This document shows positions 24,490-32,966 of a DNA stretch of 64,000 nucleotides, piece after piece. Origin of the DNA: Myxococcaceae bacterium (GTDB lineage Bacteria; Myxococcota; Myxococcia; Myxococcales; Myxococcaceae). Position numbers and translations under genes: made by a program. Each line of letters opens with the position of its first letter. Within the stretch, counting starts at the first letter, position 1. The notes beneath the pieces were generated by a model, which was given only the letters and a program-made list of their open reading frames with translations, ran no database searches and was not told the origin of the DNA. Location: the NCBI GenBank assembly GCA_016793095.1, contig JAEUJQ010000020.1, positions 1 through 64,000 of the forward strand, given 5' to 3'.

Positions 24490-25017
24490 TCATCTGTCCC
24501 GTCCCGGTGTAAGGAGTTGCTCGCGGGTGATCTTCGCGAGGTTGGGGGCCGCTGTTGCGATGGTCCAGTACGACGTGTCGAAGGCCCTGACCTCTACGAC
24601 TGCATCGCCGAGATCCGCTGCCTCGTCGTCCTCGGTAAAGAGGCCGCCCGCTCTGAACGCGGGCCTGGCAATTGCCGGAGGAACCCCAGCGAAGACCCCG
24701 CTCTCGAACTGGTCCACTTCCTGTGCTGCCTGGATCAGCGCTCTTGCGTCGCCAATCAACATCGGCGTCGGCTCTCGACGAGGAACCGGAAACGAACCGA
24801 GCGTCTGCGCGTCAGCGACGAACCATTTCAAGTTGGGGCGGAGTTCCTCGATCGCCCGCAACAGCGCGACCAGCTGCTCCCCGAGGCAACACGCCACGCT
24901 TCCGAAGGCCTCCGGCCCAAGCCGAACCCTGTCGAGAGGCCGCATCACGATTCCCCGTTGTTGATCATCGAATTCAGCCCAACACAGCCCACTGGTCTTG
25001 GCGCGACGCTCAGTCAC
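24490..25017 (-). CDS. Hypothetical protein, possibly acquired
   Basis: A 175-residue soluble protein without signal peptide. It includes EQLVALLRAIEELRPNLKWFVADAQTLGSF and a C-terminal acidic stretch (TEDDEAADLGDAVVEVRAFDTSYW). I recognise no family; contact-dependent immunity proteins can look like this, but there is no toxin gene adjacent. Base composition across the gene looks less GC-rich and codon use less biased than in flanking core genes, suggesting transfer. It is convergent with the ParE toxin. Start GTG 25017 is tentative. Confidence 0.58.
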   Translation of the reverse strand: MTERRAKTSGLCWAEFDDQQRGIVMRPLDRVRLGPEAFGSVACCLGEQLVALLRAIEELRPNLKWFVADAQTLGSFPVPRREPTPMLIGDARALIQAAQEVDQFESGVFAGVPPAIARPAFRAGGLFTEDDEAADLGDAVVEVRAFDTSYWTIATAAPNLAKITREQLLTPGRDR

Positions 25018-25052
25018 TCAAACGAGCACGGTCGCCGACTGGGCAAGCTCAG

Positions 25053-25955
25053 CTACTTCGGGAAGTAGAGCGCCCAGGCCGCGATGATCAGAATGACCCC
25101 GATCGTCGCCTGGATCGGGAAGTCACCCAGCAGCACCTTCTCGGGCGCCCCACCCTGCCCCCGCTTGTGCACCAGGAACAGGTACCGGAATACGCCGAAC
25201 AGCACGCACGGCACGGTGAACTTGAGCCGGTCCGACCCCACGTGCGCCACCGTCTCCGGCGACACCGAGTATAGGCCGTACGCCAGCACCGTGCACGCCG
25301 CCGCGATGCTCATCATCTGATCGAGCATCGGCACCGTGTACTCGGCGAGGTTGGCCCGGTGCGACGCGGCCTCCTCGAGCGACGACAGCTCGGCGCGCCG
25401 CTTCGCGAACCCGAGAAACACCGCGCCCAGCAGCGTGCAGAGGAACAGCCAGTTCGACACGTTCACGTCGATGGCCACCGCGCCCGCCACCACGCGCAAG
25501 ATGAAGCCCAGCGCGATCGCCATCACGTCGAGCAACACCATGTGCTTGAGCCCGCCCGTGTAGAGCACCTGCAGCAGCAGGTAGCCGCCCACCACGCCGA
25601 GAAACCCCGTGCCCAGCCACCAGCCGATGGCGCCCGCGCCCGCCCAGCACAGCAGCACCAGCAGCGCCGCCGAGCCCCCGCCCAGGTGCCCCGCCGCGAT
25701 CGGCCGCTTGCGCTTCTCGGGGTGGACCCGGTCCTTCTCGCGATCGACCCAGTCGTTGGCGACGTAGACGCCGCTCGCCAGCAGGCTGAACGCCGCCACC
25801 GCGACGAACGCCTTCAGCACCAGCGCCACGTCGAACGCCGACTTCGCGAAGATCAGCGGCACCAGCAGCACGCCGTTCTTCGTCCACTGCTTCGGCCGCA
25901 GCGCCTTGAACGCAGCGACAGGCCACAGCGGGGCTCGTGTCGTCACCGCCTCCAT
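25053..25955 (-). CDS. UbiA-family prenyl-phosphate phosphoribosyltransferase-like protein
   Basis: A 300-residue polytopic membrane protein of the UbiA superfamily, most like decaprenyl-phosphate phosphoribosyltransferases (DPPR synthase). The first motif NDWVDREKDRVHPEKRKRPIAAG (about residues 67-89) keeps the NDxxDxxxD metal site and the Lys/Arg-rich tail seen in DPPR synthases. The LRPKQWTKN N terminus also fits. DPPR synthase attaches phosphoribose to a polyprenyl phosphate, the first step to decaprenyl-phospho-arabinose in actinobacteria. It begins 1 bp after the ugd stop, so the two are co-transcribed. Confidence 0.8.
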   Translation of the reverse strand: MEAVTTRAPLWPVAAFKALRPKQWTKNGVLLVPLIFAKSAFDVALVLKAFVAVAAFSLLASGVYVANDWVDREKDRVHPEKRKRPIAAGHLGGGSAALLVLLCWAGAGAIGWWLGTGFLGVVGGYLLLQVLYTGGLKHMVLLDVMAIALGFILRVVAGAVAIDVNVSNWLFLCTLLGAVFLGFAKRRAELSSLEEAASHRANLAEYTVPMLDQMMSIAAACTVLAYGLYSVSPETVAHVGSDRLKFTVPCVLFGVFRYLFLVHKRGQGGAPEKVLLGDFPIQATIGVILIIAAWALYFPK

Positions 25956-25956
25956 G

Positions 25957-27255
25957 TCACGGCCGGCCGATGCCGTAGTACGTGAAGCCCGCCTCGCGCA
26001 GCTTCGACGGCGAGTAGATGTTGCGGCCGTCGAACACCACCGGCTGCTTCATCAACGACTTCATGCGCGCGAAGTCCACGTTGCGGAAGTCGTTCCACTC
26101 GGTCACCACGAAGAGCGCATCGACCCCCTCGAGCGCGTCGTAGGGGCGCTCCACGTACAGGCAGCGGTCCTTCAGCGCGCGCTTCGCCGTCTCGGTCGCG
26201 ACCGGGTCGAAGGCCCTCACCTTCGCGCCCTTCCCGGTGAGCCCCTCGATGATCTCGATCGACGGCGCCTCGCGCATGTCGTCCGTCTTCGGCTTGAACG
26301 CCAGGCCCCACACCGCGAAGGTCCTCCCGTCGAGCGAGCCGAAGTGCTTGAGCGCCTTGGCGACCAACAGCTTCTTCTGCTTCTCGTTGGTGCGCTCGAC
26401 CGCGCGGAGCAGATCGAACTCGATGCCGTACTCGCGCGCCGTGGTGACGAGGGCCTTCACGTCCTTCGGGAAGCACGAGCCGCCGTAGCCGACGCCGGGG
26501 AAGAGGAACGGGTAGCCGATGCGCTTGTCGGCGCCCATGCCCTTGCGCACCATGTCCACGTCGGCGCCCACCTTGTCGCAGAGCGCGGCGATGTCGTTCA
26601 TGAACGAGATGCGCGTCGCCAGCATCGCGTTCGAGGCGTACTTGGTGAGCTCCGCCGAGCGCGTGTCCATGAAGATGATCGGGTGCTCGGTGCGGACGAA
26701 GGGCGCGTAGAGCTCGCCCATCACGCCGCGGGCCTTCTCGCTGTCGGCGCCGATGACCACGCGATCGGGCTTCAAGAAGTCGTCGATGGCGGCGCCTTCC
26801 TTCAGGAACTCGGGGTTCGAGACCACGTCGAAGGGCACCTTCGTCTCGCTCGCGATCGCGGCCCGCACCTTGTCGGCGGTGCCGACGGGCACGGTGCTCT
26901 TGTCCACGACCACCGTGTACTGGGTGATGGCCCGGCCAATCTCCTTCGCCGCCGAGACGACGTACTGCAGGTCGGCCTCGCCGCTCTCACCCTCGGGCGT
27001 ACCGACGGCGATGAAGACCACCTGCGCCGGCGCGACGGACGCCTTGAGATCGGTCGAGAAGAAGAGCCGCTGCTCCTTCACGTTCTTCTCGACGAGCTCT
27101 GCGAGGCCGGGCTCGTAGATGGGGATCTCGCCCCGCTCGAGCATGGCGATCTTCCGCTGGTCGATGTCGACACAGGTGACGTCGTTGCCGGAGTCGGCGA
27201 AGCAGGTGCCCGCGACGAGGCCGACGTAGCCAGAACCGATGACGGCAATGCGCAT
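25957..27255 (-). CDS. ugd: UDP-glucose 6-dehydrogenase
   Basis: Ugd oxidises UDP-glucose to UDP-glucuronate with two NAD+, feeding uronate and pentose sugars to surface polysaccharides. The 432-residue protein has the N-terminal NAD site MRIAVIGSGYVGLVAGTCFA, the VDKSTVPVGT segment, NPEFLKEGAAI, and the catalytic-cysteine loop GVGYGGSCFPKDVKAL (about 254-269). The C-terminal UDP-binding domain is complete. Start ATG 27255 is set by GSGYVG. It is immediately followed by a DPPR-synthase-like gene and preceded by a second copy of the 87-bp inverted-repeat element. Confidence 0.95.
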   Translation of the reverse strand: MRIAVIGSGYVGLVAGTCFADSGNDVTCVDIDQRKIAMLERGEIPIYEPGLAELVEKNVKEQRLFFSTDLKASVAPAQVVFIAVGTPEGESGEADLQYVVSAAKEIGRAITQYTVVVDKSTVPVGTADKVRAAIASETKVPFDVVSNPEFLKEGAAIDDFLKPDRVVIGADSEKARGVMGELYAPFVRTEHPIIFMDTRSAELTKYASNAMLATRISFMNDIAALCDKVGADVDMVRKGMGADKRIGYPFLFPGVGYGGSCFPKDVKALVTTAREYGIEFDLLRAVERTNEKQKKLLVAKALKHFGSLDGRTFAVWGLAFKPKTDDMREAPSIEIIEGLTGKGAKVRAFDPVATETAKRALKDRCLYVERPYDALEGVDALFVVTEWNDFRNVDFARMKSLMKQPVVFDGRNIYSPSKLREAGFTYYGIGRP

Positions 27256-27276
27256 GGTCGGCGCTCCTATCACACC

Positions 27277-27363
27277 GCCCACTCGATTCGATCTCCGTCG
27301 CCGCCGCGACCGGCACGAAACGACTGCGCCCGCCGCGGCTCGACGGCATCGACCCCAGTGGGC
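27277..27363. repeat. 87-bp inverted-repeat element, copy 2
   Basis: This is the same 87-bp element as at 22266-22352. Terminal arms are GCCCACT (27277-27283) and AGTGGGC (27357-27363). Compared with copy 1, arm position 7 changed from C to T with the opposite base changing from G to A, which keeps pairing. The inner GTCGC/GCGAC hairpin and CGCCCGCCGCGGCTCGACGG block are unchanged. It ends 21 bp before the ugd start codon. Confidence 0.85.
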
Positions 27364-27406
27364 TCGGGGCTCGCCCAAAGCCGTGCTGGCTGTCTTCAGT
27401 GGCTGC

Positions 27407-28372
27407 TCACCCGCCGGTCAGCACCTGGCGAAGGGTCTCTCCCCCGCGGAAGGCGCTCGTCCGCCCCACCTGCGACACCGGCGTCACCACCGCGCGCTCG
27501 AGCAGCTCGCGCACCGGGAACGACAGCGAGGGGCGCAGCCGCGCGACGGCCTCGGCGGTCTCGGGGAAGAGGCGCTCGACGACCCCGAGCGACGACCAGA
27601 GCGCTCGCTCGACCCCGAACCGCGCGGCCCGCTCGAGCACGACGGCAGCGTTCGGCGCGCGGGAGTAGTCTCCGCCCATCGACGGCGCGCCCAGCACCAG
27701 CTCGCGCAGATCGATGAACTCGAGCATCGGCACGTCGAAGCCCGCCCGTGCCATCAGGTGTACGTGCACGAGCAGCGCGTCTTCGAGCTCGAGCCGGAGC
27801 ATCGACGGGCCGTAGACCTTGAGCTTGAGCGACCGGGTGAAGAGCTCGGCGTCGTGGGCGGGATCGCTCAGCACCGCGCCATGGATGAAGATGGTGGTGC
27901 GGGTGTCGGACAGCACGCGCTCTCCCGAGGGTGCGGGCACCCCGGCTTCGGGCTTGAACTCCGCGCGTCGCAGCCACGCGGTGAGCGGATCGACGTCTTT
28001 CGGCGGCACGAGGAGGCGCAGGTCGATGACCGGCCGGAACGCCACGTGCGGGTACAGGCTCTCGGCGAACGAGGCAGCGCCGAGCAGCACGATGCGACGG
28101 CCCTCGAGGTCGTCCACGGAGCGCTTGAAGTTCACCAGCTTCATCACGTTGTCGTTCGCGATGCCCTGGTAGATCGAGAGCAGGCGATCCTTCGCCCACT
28201 GCGGCGCGCCGCACAGGCCGAGCCGGTACTCGAGGTTGTAGGCGGCGAGCGGCGCGAGGCCCTGGCCGATGGCCCAGTCGACGTACGGCTCCCACGGCGC
28301 GTCCTTCAGGTCGACCCGCGCCGGAGAGAAGGCCGAGAGCACGCGGAAGAGATCGAGCATCGAGGTCGGCAT
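27407..28372 (-). CDS. Nucleotidyltransferase-fold protein (NTP_transf_5-like)
   Basis: A 321-residue soluble protein. The segment RRIVLLGAASFAESLYPHVAFRPVIDLRLLVPPKDVDPLTAWL (about residues 91-133) resembles the G...YP...R...DIDLLV core of the uncharacterised nucleotidyltransferase family PF14907. Here the acidic pair reads VIDLRLLV, so one catalytic acid appears missing or shifted. Family members lie in polysaccharide loci. It is upstream of ugd on the same strand, separated by about 150 bp holding the 87-bp element. Product and activity are uncertain. Confidence 0.62.
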   Translation of the reverse strand: MPTSMLDLFRVLSAFSPARVDLKDAPWEPYVDWAIGQGLAPLAAYNLEYRLGLCGAPQWAKDRLLSIYQGIANDNVMKLVNFKRSVDDLEGRRIVLLGAASFAESLYPHVAFRPVIDLRLLVPPKDVDPLTAWLRRAEFKPEAGVPAPSGERVLSDTRTTIFIHGAVLSDPAHDAELFTRSLKLKVYGPSMLRLELEDALLVHVHLMARAGFDVPMLEFIDLRELVLGAPSMGGDYSRAPNAAVVLERAARFGVERALWSSLGVVERLFPETAEAVARLRPSLSFPVRELLERAVVTPVSQVGRTSAFRGGETLRQVLTGG

Positions 28373-28412
28373 GGGCCCTCTCTGCTGCCCGGCGGGCCTG
28401 GGCGCAAGGAGT

Positions 28413-29876
28413 TCACTTCAGCCGGGCGGGCCGCTTCAGCCCGAGGCGCGCCATGCGGTAGACGACGGTGCGCCGCGGCAGCCCCAGCCGGCTCGCGGCG
28501 GCGGTGACGTTCCACCGCGTTCGCGCGAGGGCCTCGAGCAGCAGGTCGCGCTCGGCCTCCTTCAGCGCGCCGCGGAGGTTCGAGCGGGGCCCGGCCGCCG
28601 ACAGCCGCGTGGGCAGGGCGTCGGAGCCCACCTCGTCGCGCACCGCCGCCCTCGCCGCGCGCAGCATCACCACCCGGAGCTCCCGCACCTGTCCCGGCCA
28701 CGCGTAGGCGACGAGCAGGCGCTTCGCGTCGGCGCCGAGCGAGAGCCGTGGGCGCTGCAGCGCCGCGCGCGCCTCGCGGAGGAACGCATCGGCGAGGGCG
28801 AGCACGTCGTGAGGGCGCTCCGACAGGGGGGGCACCTCGAGGATCTGCGTCGTCGAGGCGTCGAGCAGATCGCGGGCGGTCGTCGTCAGCACCAGCAGGC
28901 GCCGGCGCTCGCGTGACAGCTCGACCACCTCGCGCAGCGCCGACGGCTGCCACTGCTCGGCGTCGCGCACCAGCACCGCCGGGGGCCGTCCTTCGAGGGG
29001 TTGATCCCGTTCGAGCTCGACGGGCTCGAGGCGCTTCGCCCGGAAGAGCGCCCGGGCGAGCGTGCGGCGACCCGAACCCGCTGCGCCGAGCACCACGATC
29101 GGCCCGGCGCGCTCCCCGAAGTCCTCCGCCAGGCCGTACAGGCGCATCATCACGGCGTCGGCGACCGTCCAGTCCTGGGGCACGATGGGGAGGTCGAGCA
29201 GCCGGCAGAGGGCGACCTCCATCAGCGCGTCGCCAGAGCGGCCGTCGCCGGGTCCCCTCGCGGCCGCGGTCTTCGCGCGCGGCCCAGCCACCGCCGGCAG
29301 CTCGCCGAGGAGCTGCGAGAGCTGCTCGGCGGGCAGCTCGGGGACGACGCCGCCCACCAGATCGTCCGCGACCTCACCCCACCCGGCGACGGCGCCGGAG
29401 CGACCGACCGCCTCCACGACCCGCCGGGTGAGGGCCTGACGCGCCGCCACGTTGAGGCCCGCCGTCGAGACGAGCACGAACCCCAGCGGCCGACGCTCTC
29501 CCGCCCGTCGCACCTCTTCGTCGAGGCGGGCGCTCAGCTCGTCTTCGCTCGCGAGCCGAATGCCCGGCTCCTTCGGCTCGCCGAGCGCCATCACCACCAG
29601 CCGGCTGTCGCCCAGGGCCAGCTCGTCTCCCGCGCTGAGCGCCATCGGCGCCTCACACGGCACGTCGTTGACCAGCACCCCCGAGGTACCGCCGAGCGGA
29701 TCGAGGAGCGGGCGATCGTTCACCACGCGCAACGACAGGTGCCGCTCATCGACCCGCGGGTCCTTCAGCTCGAGCCCAGCGGCCTTGCCGCGCCCGACGA
29801 GGAGCGGGCGCCCGGTGGGGAGCTCGACCGGAGTCACCCGCTGCTGTGTCACCACGAGCACCGCCCAGCGCGCCAT
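28413..29876 (-). CDS. FHA domain-degenerate AAA+-Fis HTH regulator
   Basis: A 487-residue cytoplasmic regulator. FHA domain at ~1-95 (LLVGRGKAAGLEL, DERHLSLRV, GVLVNDVPC) binds phosphothreonine. A AAA+ domain at ~220-410 looks like an NtrC-type ATPase but has Walker A GAAGSGRRT (264-272) with Arg for Lys, and no GAFTGA sigma-54 loop. AWPGQVREL (392-400) and a Fis-type helix-turn-helix (ALARTRWNVTAAASRLGLPRRTVVYR, ~449-474) remain. It probably binds DNA in response to Ser/Thr phosphorylation without activating sigma-54. Fused FHA plus enhancer-binding-protein architecture is common in myxobacteria. Confidence 0.84.
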   Translation of the reverse strand: MARWAVLVVTQQRVTPVELPTGRPLLVGRGKAAGLELKDPRVDERHLSLRVVNDRPLLDPLGGTSGVLVNDVPCEAPMALSAGDELALGDSRLVVMALGEPKEPGIRLASEDELSARLDEEVRRAGERRPLGFVLVSTAGLNVAARQALTRRVVEAVGRSGAVAGWGEVADDLVGGVVPELPAEQLSQLLGELPAVAGPRAKTAAARGPGDGRSGDALMEVALCRLLDLPIVPQDWTVADAVMMRLYGLAEDFGERAGPIVVLGAAGSGRRTLARALFRAKRLEPVELERDQPLEGRPPAVLVRDAEQWQPSALREVVELSRERRRLLVLTTTARDLLDASTTQILEVPPLSERPHDVLALADAFLREARAALQRPRLSLGADAKRLLVAYAWPGQVRELRVVMLRAARAAVRDEVGSDALPTRLSAAGPRSNLRGALKEAERDLLLEALARTRWNVTAAASRLGLPRRTVVYRMARLGLKRPARLK

Positions 29877-29978
29877 GCGGTCGGGAACCTATCGCACACC
29901 GGCTGTGCCAACCGGTTGATCCTGCGGCGCCGTGTCGCAGCCATGAATCGCGTCGGCGGCGCTACCGTCAGTGCCGAC

Positions 29979-30119
29979 ATGCTGCTCCTCGCCCTTCACC
30001 TCGCGACCGCCTCTGTCCACGCCGCTGCGCTTCCTCCGTCGCGCCCCGCCCCGGTGGTGGTGCTCCCCGACGGAGGCAAGAAGCGGAAGGACGGCCGCGA
30101 CGACGAAGACGCCCGCTGA
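29979..30119 (+). CDS. Tiny putative secreted peptide
   Basis: A 46-codon frame encoding a short hydrophobic start (MLLLALHLATASVHAAA) that could be a signal peptide, then a charged tail ending GGKKRKDGRDDEDAR. Third-position GC and location between a divergent regulator and the AlkD-like gene are compatible with a real small gene, but there is no clear Shine-Dalgarno. An in-frame ATG at 29943 would add 12 residues. Treated as tentative. Confidence 0.33.
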   Translation: MLLLALHLATASVHAAALPPSRPAPVVVLPDGGKKRKDGRDDEDAR

Positions 30120-30146
30120 ACACCTGGCCAGTGCTAGACCGGCCCC

Positions 30147-31253
30147 ATGGCCGAGCCCTTCAAGAACCTGCTCGACGCGAATCGCGTCCGACTCATCGCG
30201 CGTGACTTCGAGCGCGCCTGGCCTGAGTTCCCTTCCCGCCGTTTCATTCGCGCCGCGACCACGGGCCTGGAAGCCCTCGAGCTCAAGGCGCGCGCCCAGC
30301 ACATCGCCGAGGCGCTCGCCGCCGCGCTGCCACCCGACGCGACGACGGCCATGCGGCTCGCGATTCGAGCCCTGGGTCCACCGCTCTCCCGCACGCAGGG
30401 CAACGGCAACGACGTGTTCCACTACATGCCGCTGGGCACCTGGCTGCACGACGTCGGCCCGAAGGACGTCGAGACGGCGCTCGTGGCGAACTACGAGCTG
30501 ACGAAGCGCTTCACCGCCGAGTTCTCGATCCGCCCGCTCATCCTCCAGGCGCCTGAGCGGACGCTGAAGGCCCTGCGCGTGTGGACGAAGGACCCGGACC
30601 CGCACGTGCGACGCCTGGTGTCCGAGGGCTCGAGGCCGCGACTCCCGTGGGCCGAGCGCCTGCCCGCCGTGCAGCGGGCTCCCTCGCTCACACTGCCGCT
30701 GCTCGAGGCGCTCAAGGACGACCCGTCGGAGTACGTGCGCCGCTCGGTGGCCAACCACCTGAACGACGTCGCGAAGGATCACCCCGCGGTGGTGCTGGCC
30801 ACGGCGCGGCGATGGCTCAAGGGCGCGTCCCCCGCGCGGCGCAAGCTGGTGGAGCACGCCCTGCGCACGCTGCTGAAGGCTGGAGACCGTCAGGCGCTCG
30901 CGCTCGTGGGCGCCTCGGGTGACGAGCTCGAGGTCGAGGGCACGGTCACGCCCCGGGCCCTGCGCGTCGGCGAGGCGATCACCGTGCGCGCGACGGTGAA
31001 GAACCGCGGCGACGCGCAGACGCACGTGGTGGTCGAGGCGGTGGTGCACTTCAAGCGCCCGAGCGGCAAGCCCTCCACGAAGAAGTTCCGGGTGGCGCGC
31101 TTCGATCTCGCGCCGGGGGCGAGCCGGGAGGTGTCTCGTCGGTTCCTCATGGCGCACCGCTCGATCCGCGCGCTGCACGCCGGCCGTCACCCCGTGGACG
31201 TCCAGGCCAACGGCCAGGTCGCGCGCGCCGGTGGCTTCGTGCTCTCGACCTGA
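30147..31253 (+). CDS. DNA alkylation repair (AlkD-like) protein
   Basis: A 368-residue HEAT-like alpha-helical protein of the AlkD family, bacterial glycosylases that remove N3- and N7-alkylpurines. Visible are SRRFIRAATTGLEALELKARAQHIAEAL, RVWTKDPDPHVRRLVSEGSRPRLPWAERL and YVRRSVANHLNDVAKDHP, typical of the COG4335 branch. The C-terminal ~110 residues (VEGTVTPRALRVGEAITVRAT) form an extra beta domain. Whether glycosylase activity is retained cannot be told. It stands alone, convergent with the Ser/Thr kinase gene. Confidence 0.8.
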   Translation: MAEPFKNLLDANRVRLIARDFERAWPEFPSRRFIRAATTGLEALELKARAQHIAEALAAALPPDATTAMRLAIRALGPPLSRTQGNGNDVFHYMPLGTWLHDVGPKDVETALVANYELTKRFTAEFSIRPLILQAPERTLKALRVWTKDPDPHVRRLVSEGSRPRLPWAERLPAVQRAPSLTLPLLEALKDDPSEYVRRSVANHLNDVAKDHPAVVLATARRWLKGASPARRKLVEHALRTLLKAGDRQALALVGASGDELEVEGTVTPRALRVGEAITVRATVKNRGDAQTHVVVEAVVHFKRPSGKPSTKKFRVARFDLAPGASREVSRRFLMAHRSIRALHAGRHPVDVQANGQVARAGGFVLST

Positions 31254-31265
31254 GTGCGCGCCGTC

Positions 31266-31335
31266 GCCGTTCGAATCGCTCTCCACCGGAGCCGCGACCG
31301 GCAGGAATCGCCAGCGCCCGCTCGCGTGAACGCAG
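31266..31335. repeat. Decayed copy of the 87-bp element
   Basis: The central part (TCGAATCGCTCTCC, then GCCGCGACCGGCAGGAATCG and CAGCGCCCGC) aligns with the middle of the 87-bp elements at 22266 and 27277, but the terminal arms are lost. It lies in the convergent space between the AlkD-like and kinase genes. Confidence 0.6.
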
Positions 31336-31340
31336 CCTGG

Positions 31341-32966
31341 CTACTTGAAGAGATCCGCGCGCAGCACCACGTTCCCACCCGGCGGCACCTTCACCGTCAC
31401 CTTGCGGGTGACGCCGAGCTGCGAGTTCTTGAGCGTGAAGGTGGCGCTGCCGGCGGGCACCTCGACCGGGTTGAAGGGCGTGACGCCCAGCTTCTTGTTC
31501 GCGAGGTAGACCTCGGCCCACGGGTTCACCCGCACCGTCACCTTCCCCGTCTTCGGCTTCTTCGGTGGCGGCGGCGGGGCCTTCACCGGGGGCTTCTTCA
31601 CGACGGGCCTGGCCGGGGGCCGCTCCACCTCTGCCACCAGCGCCCCTCCGTCCACCACCTCGACCGGCGCCACGGGCGGCTCGAGGACCAGCTCGGGCAT
31701 CACCTGATCGGTCGGCTTCGACTCGGCGATGGGCACCTCGACGATCGGCTTCACGCGCGGGCGCTGGGAGCCGACGATGGCGACGATGGTGATGGTGAGG
31801 AAGACGACCGCCGTGGCGATGCCGGCGAGCAGAATCCACAGCCCGGTGCGCGACGGTGGCGCCGTCGGAGCGACCGGCGCCGCGACCGGCCCGGTGACGG
31901 CGCGCAGGAGCGGCTCGGTGCGCGAGCGCGGGAGCTCTGGCGCCGGGGCAGGCAGCGGCGCGGTGCCCTGCACCCTCGCGGCGGGCAGCGGCGCGGTGCC
32001 GGGGAAGGCCGGCTGCTGTCCGGTGTTCCCGACGTCGTCACCGAGCGAGACGGGCGCCGCCGGCTGGGCTCCGTGCACCGTCGTGAGGAACGCGGCGATG
32101 TCGGCCGCGAGCACCGTGTGGCCCGCCGAAGTCAGCCAGCTCTCGAGCGCTTCGCTCATCGCGTGGGCGCTGGGCCAGCGGTCCTTCGCGTCGAGCGCGA
32201 GCGCCTTCGAGAGGGCGTCTCTCAGAGGCTGCGGCAGTGAGTCCGGCGGCAGGTAGGAGATCGGCTCGGGCGTCCCGTCGTCACGGATCTCGCCGAGCGG
32301 CGGCCGGTCGAGCATCAGCAGCTCGTGCAGCAGCACGCCGGCGCCATAGACGTCTGCCCGTCGATCGATCGCCGCGCCCGACACCATCAGCTCGGGCGCC
32401 ATGTACGCGAGCTTGCCCTTGGGCCGCCCGACGCGCGTCTCGGCGCCACGCATCGCGCGGGCGATGCCGAAGTCCACCAGCTTCGCCATGCCCGAGGAGG
32501 CCACCAGCACGTTCTCGGCGCTCACGTCGCGGTGCAGGATGCCCAGCGCCCTGCCCCGCTCGTCCTTCAGCTCGTGGGCGAACTCGAGGCCCTGGAGCAC
32601 CTGCGAGATGAGGCGCACGGCGATGGGCGGAGGAATGGTGAGCTGTTTCTCGCGGCACGCCTCGATGAGCGCGCGCAGGCTCTTGCCCGGCACGTACTCC
32701 ATCGCGATGAACCACGTGTCTCCCTCGCGCTCGAGGCCGAAGACCTGGGTGATGGAGGGGTGCTGGAGCTGCGCGGCGAGCTGCGCCTCGTTCAGGAAGA
32801 GATCGATGAAGCCCTGATCGCGCGCGAGGTGCCGCAAGATGCGCTTGATGACGACCGTCTTCGAGAAGCCGGCGGGGCCTTCCTGCCGCGCGAGGAACAC
32901 CTCGCCCATGCCGCCGGTAGCGATGAGGCTGAGCAGCCGGTAACGGCCGAGCTTCTCGTCAGCCAT
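31341..32966 (-). CDS. Transmembrane Ser/Thr protein kinase
   Basis: A 541-residue Hanks-type kinase. The glycine loop is ATGGMGEVF, the ATP lysine K41 (VVIKRIL), the catalytic loop HRDVSAENV (145-153), DFG at 165-167, and GKLAYMAPEL is the activation segment end. After a Pro/Ala linker comes one membrane helix (LWILLAGIATAVVFLTITIVAIV, ~373-395). A C-terminal PEGA-like beta domain follows (VTVRVNPWAEVYLANKKLGVTPF). It probably transduces an envelope signal. Its start overlaps the upstream deacetylase gene by 8 bp, suggesting co-translation. Confidence 0.93.
   Translation of the reverse strand: MADEKLGRYRLLSLIATGGMGEVFLARQEGPAGFSKTVVIKRILRHLARDQGFIDLFLNEAQLAAQLQHPSITQVFGLEREGDTWFIAMEYVPGKSLRALIEACREKQLTIPPPIAVRLISQVLQGLEFAHELKDERGRALGILHRDVSAENVLVASSGMAKLVDFGIARAMRGAETRVGRPKGKLAYMAPELMVSGAAIDRRADVYGAGVLLHELLMLDRPPLGEIRDDGTPEPISYLPPDSLPQPLRDALSKALALDAKDRWPSAHAMSEALESWLTSAGHTVLAADIAAFLTTVHGAQPAAPVSLGDDVGNTGQQPAFPGTAPLPAARVQGTAPLPAPAPELPRSRTEPLLRAVTGPVAAPVAPTAPPSRTGLWILLAGIATAVVFLTITIVAIVGSQRPRVKPIVEVPIAESKPTDQVMPELVLEPPVAPVEVVDGGALVAEVERPPARPVVKKPPVKAPPPPPKKPKTGKVTVRVNPWAEVYLANKKLGVTPFNPVEVPAGSATFTLKNSQLGVTRKVTVKVPPGGNVVLRADLFK

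Noticed and set aside
31254-31340. tRNA T-loop-like GTTCGAATC near the kinase 3' end
   Set aside because: The sequence belongs to the decayed 87-bp repeat element and lacks a cloverleaf.
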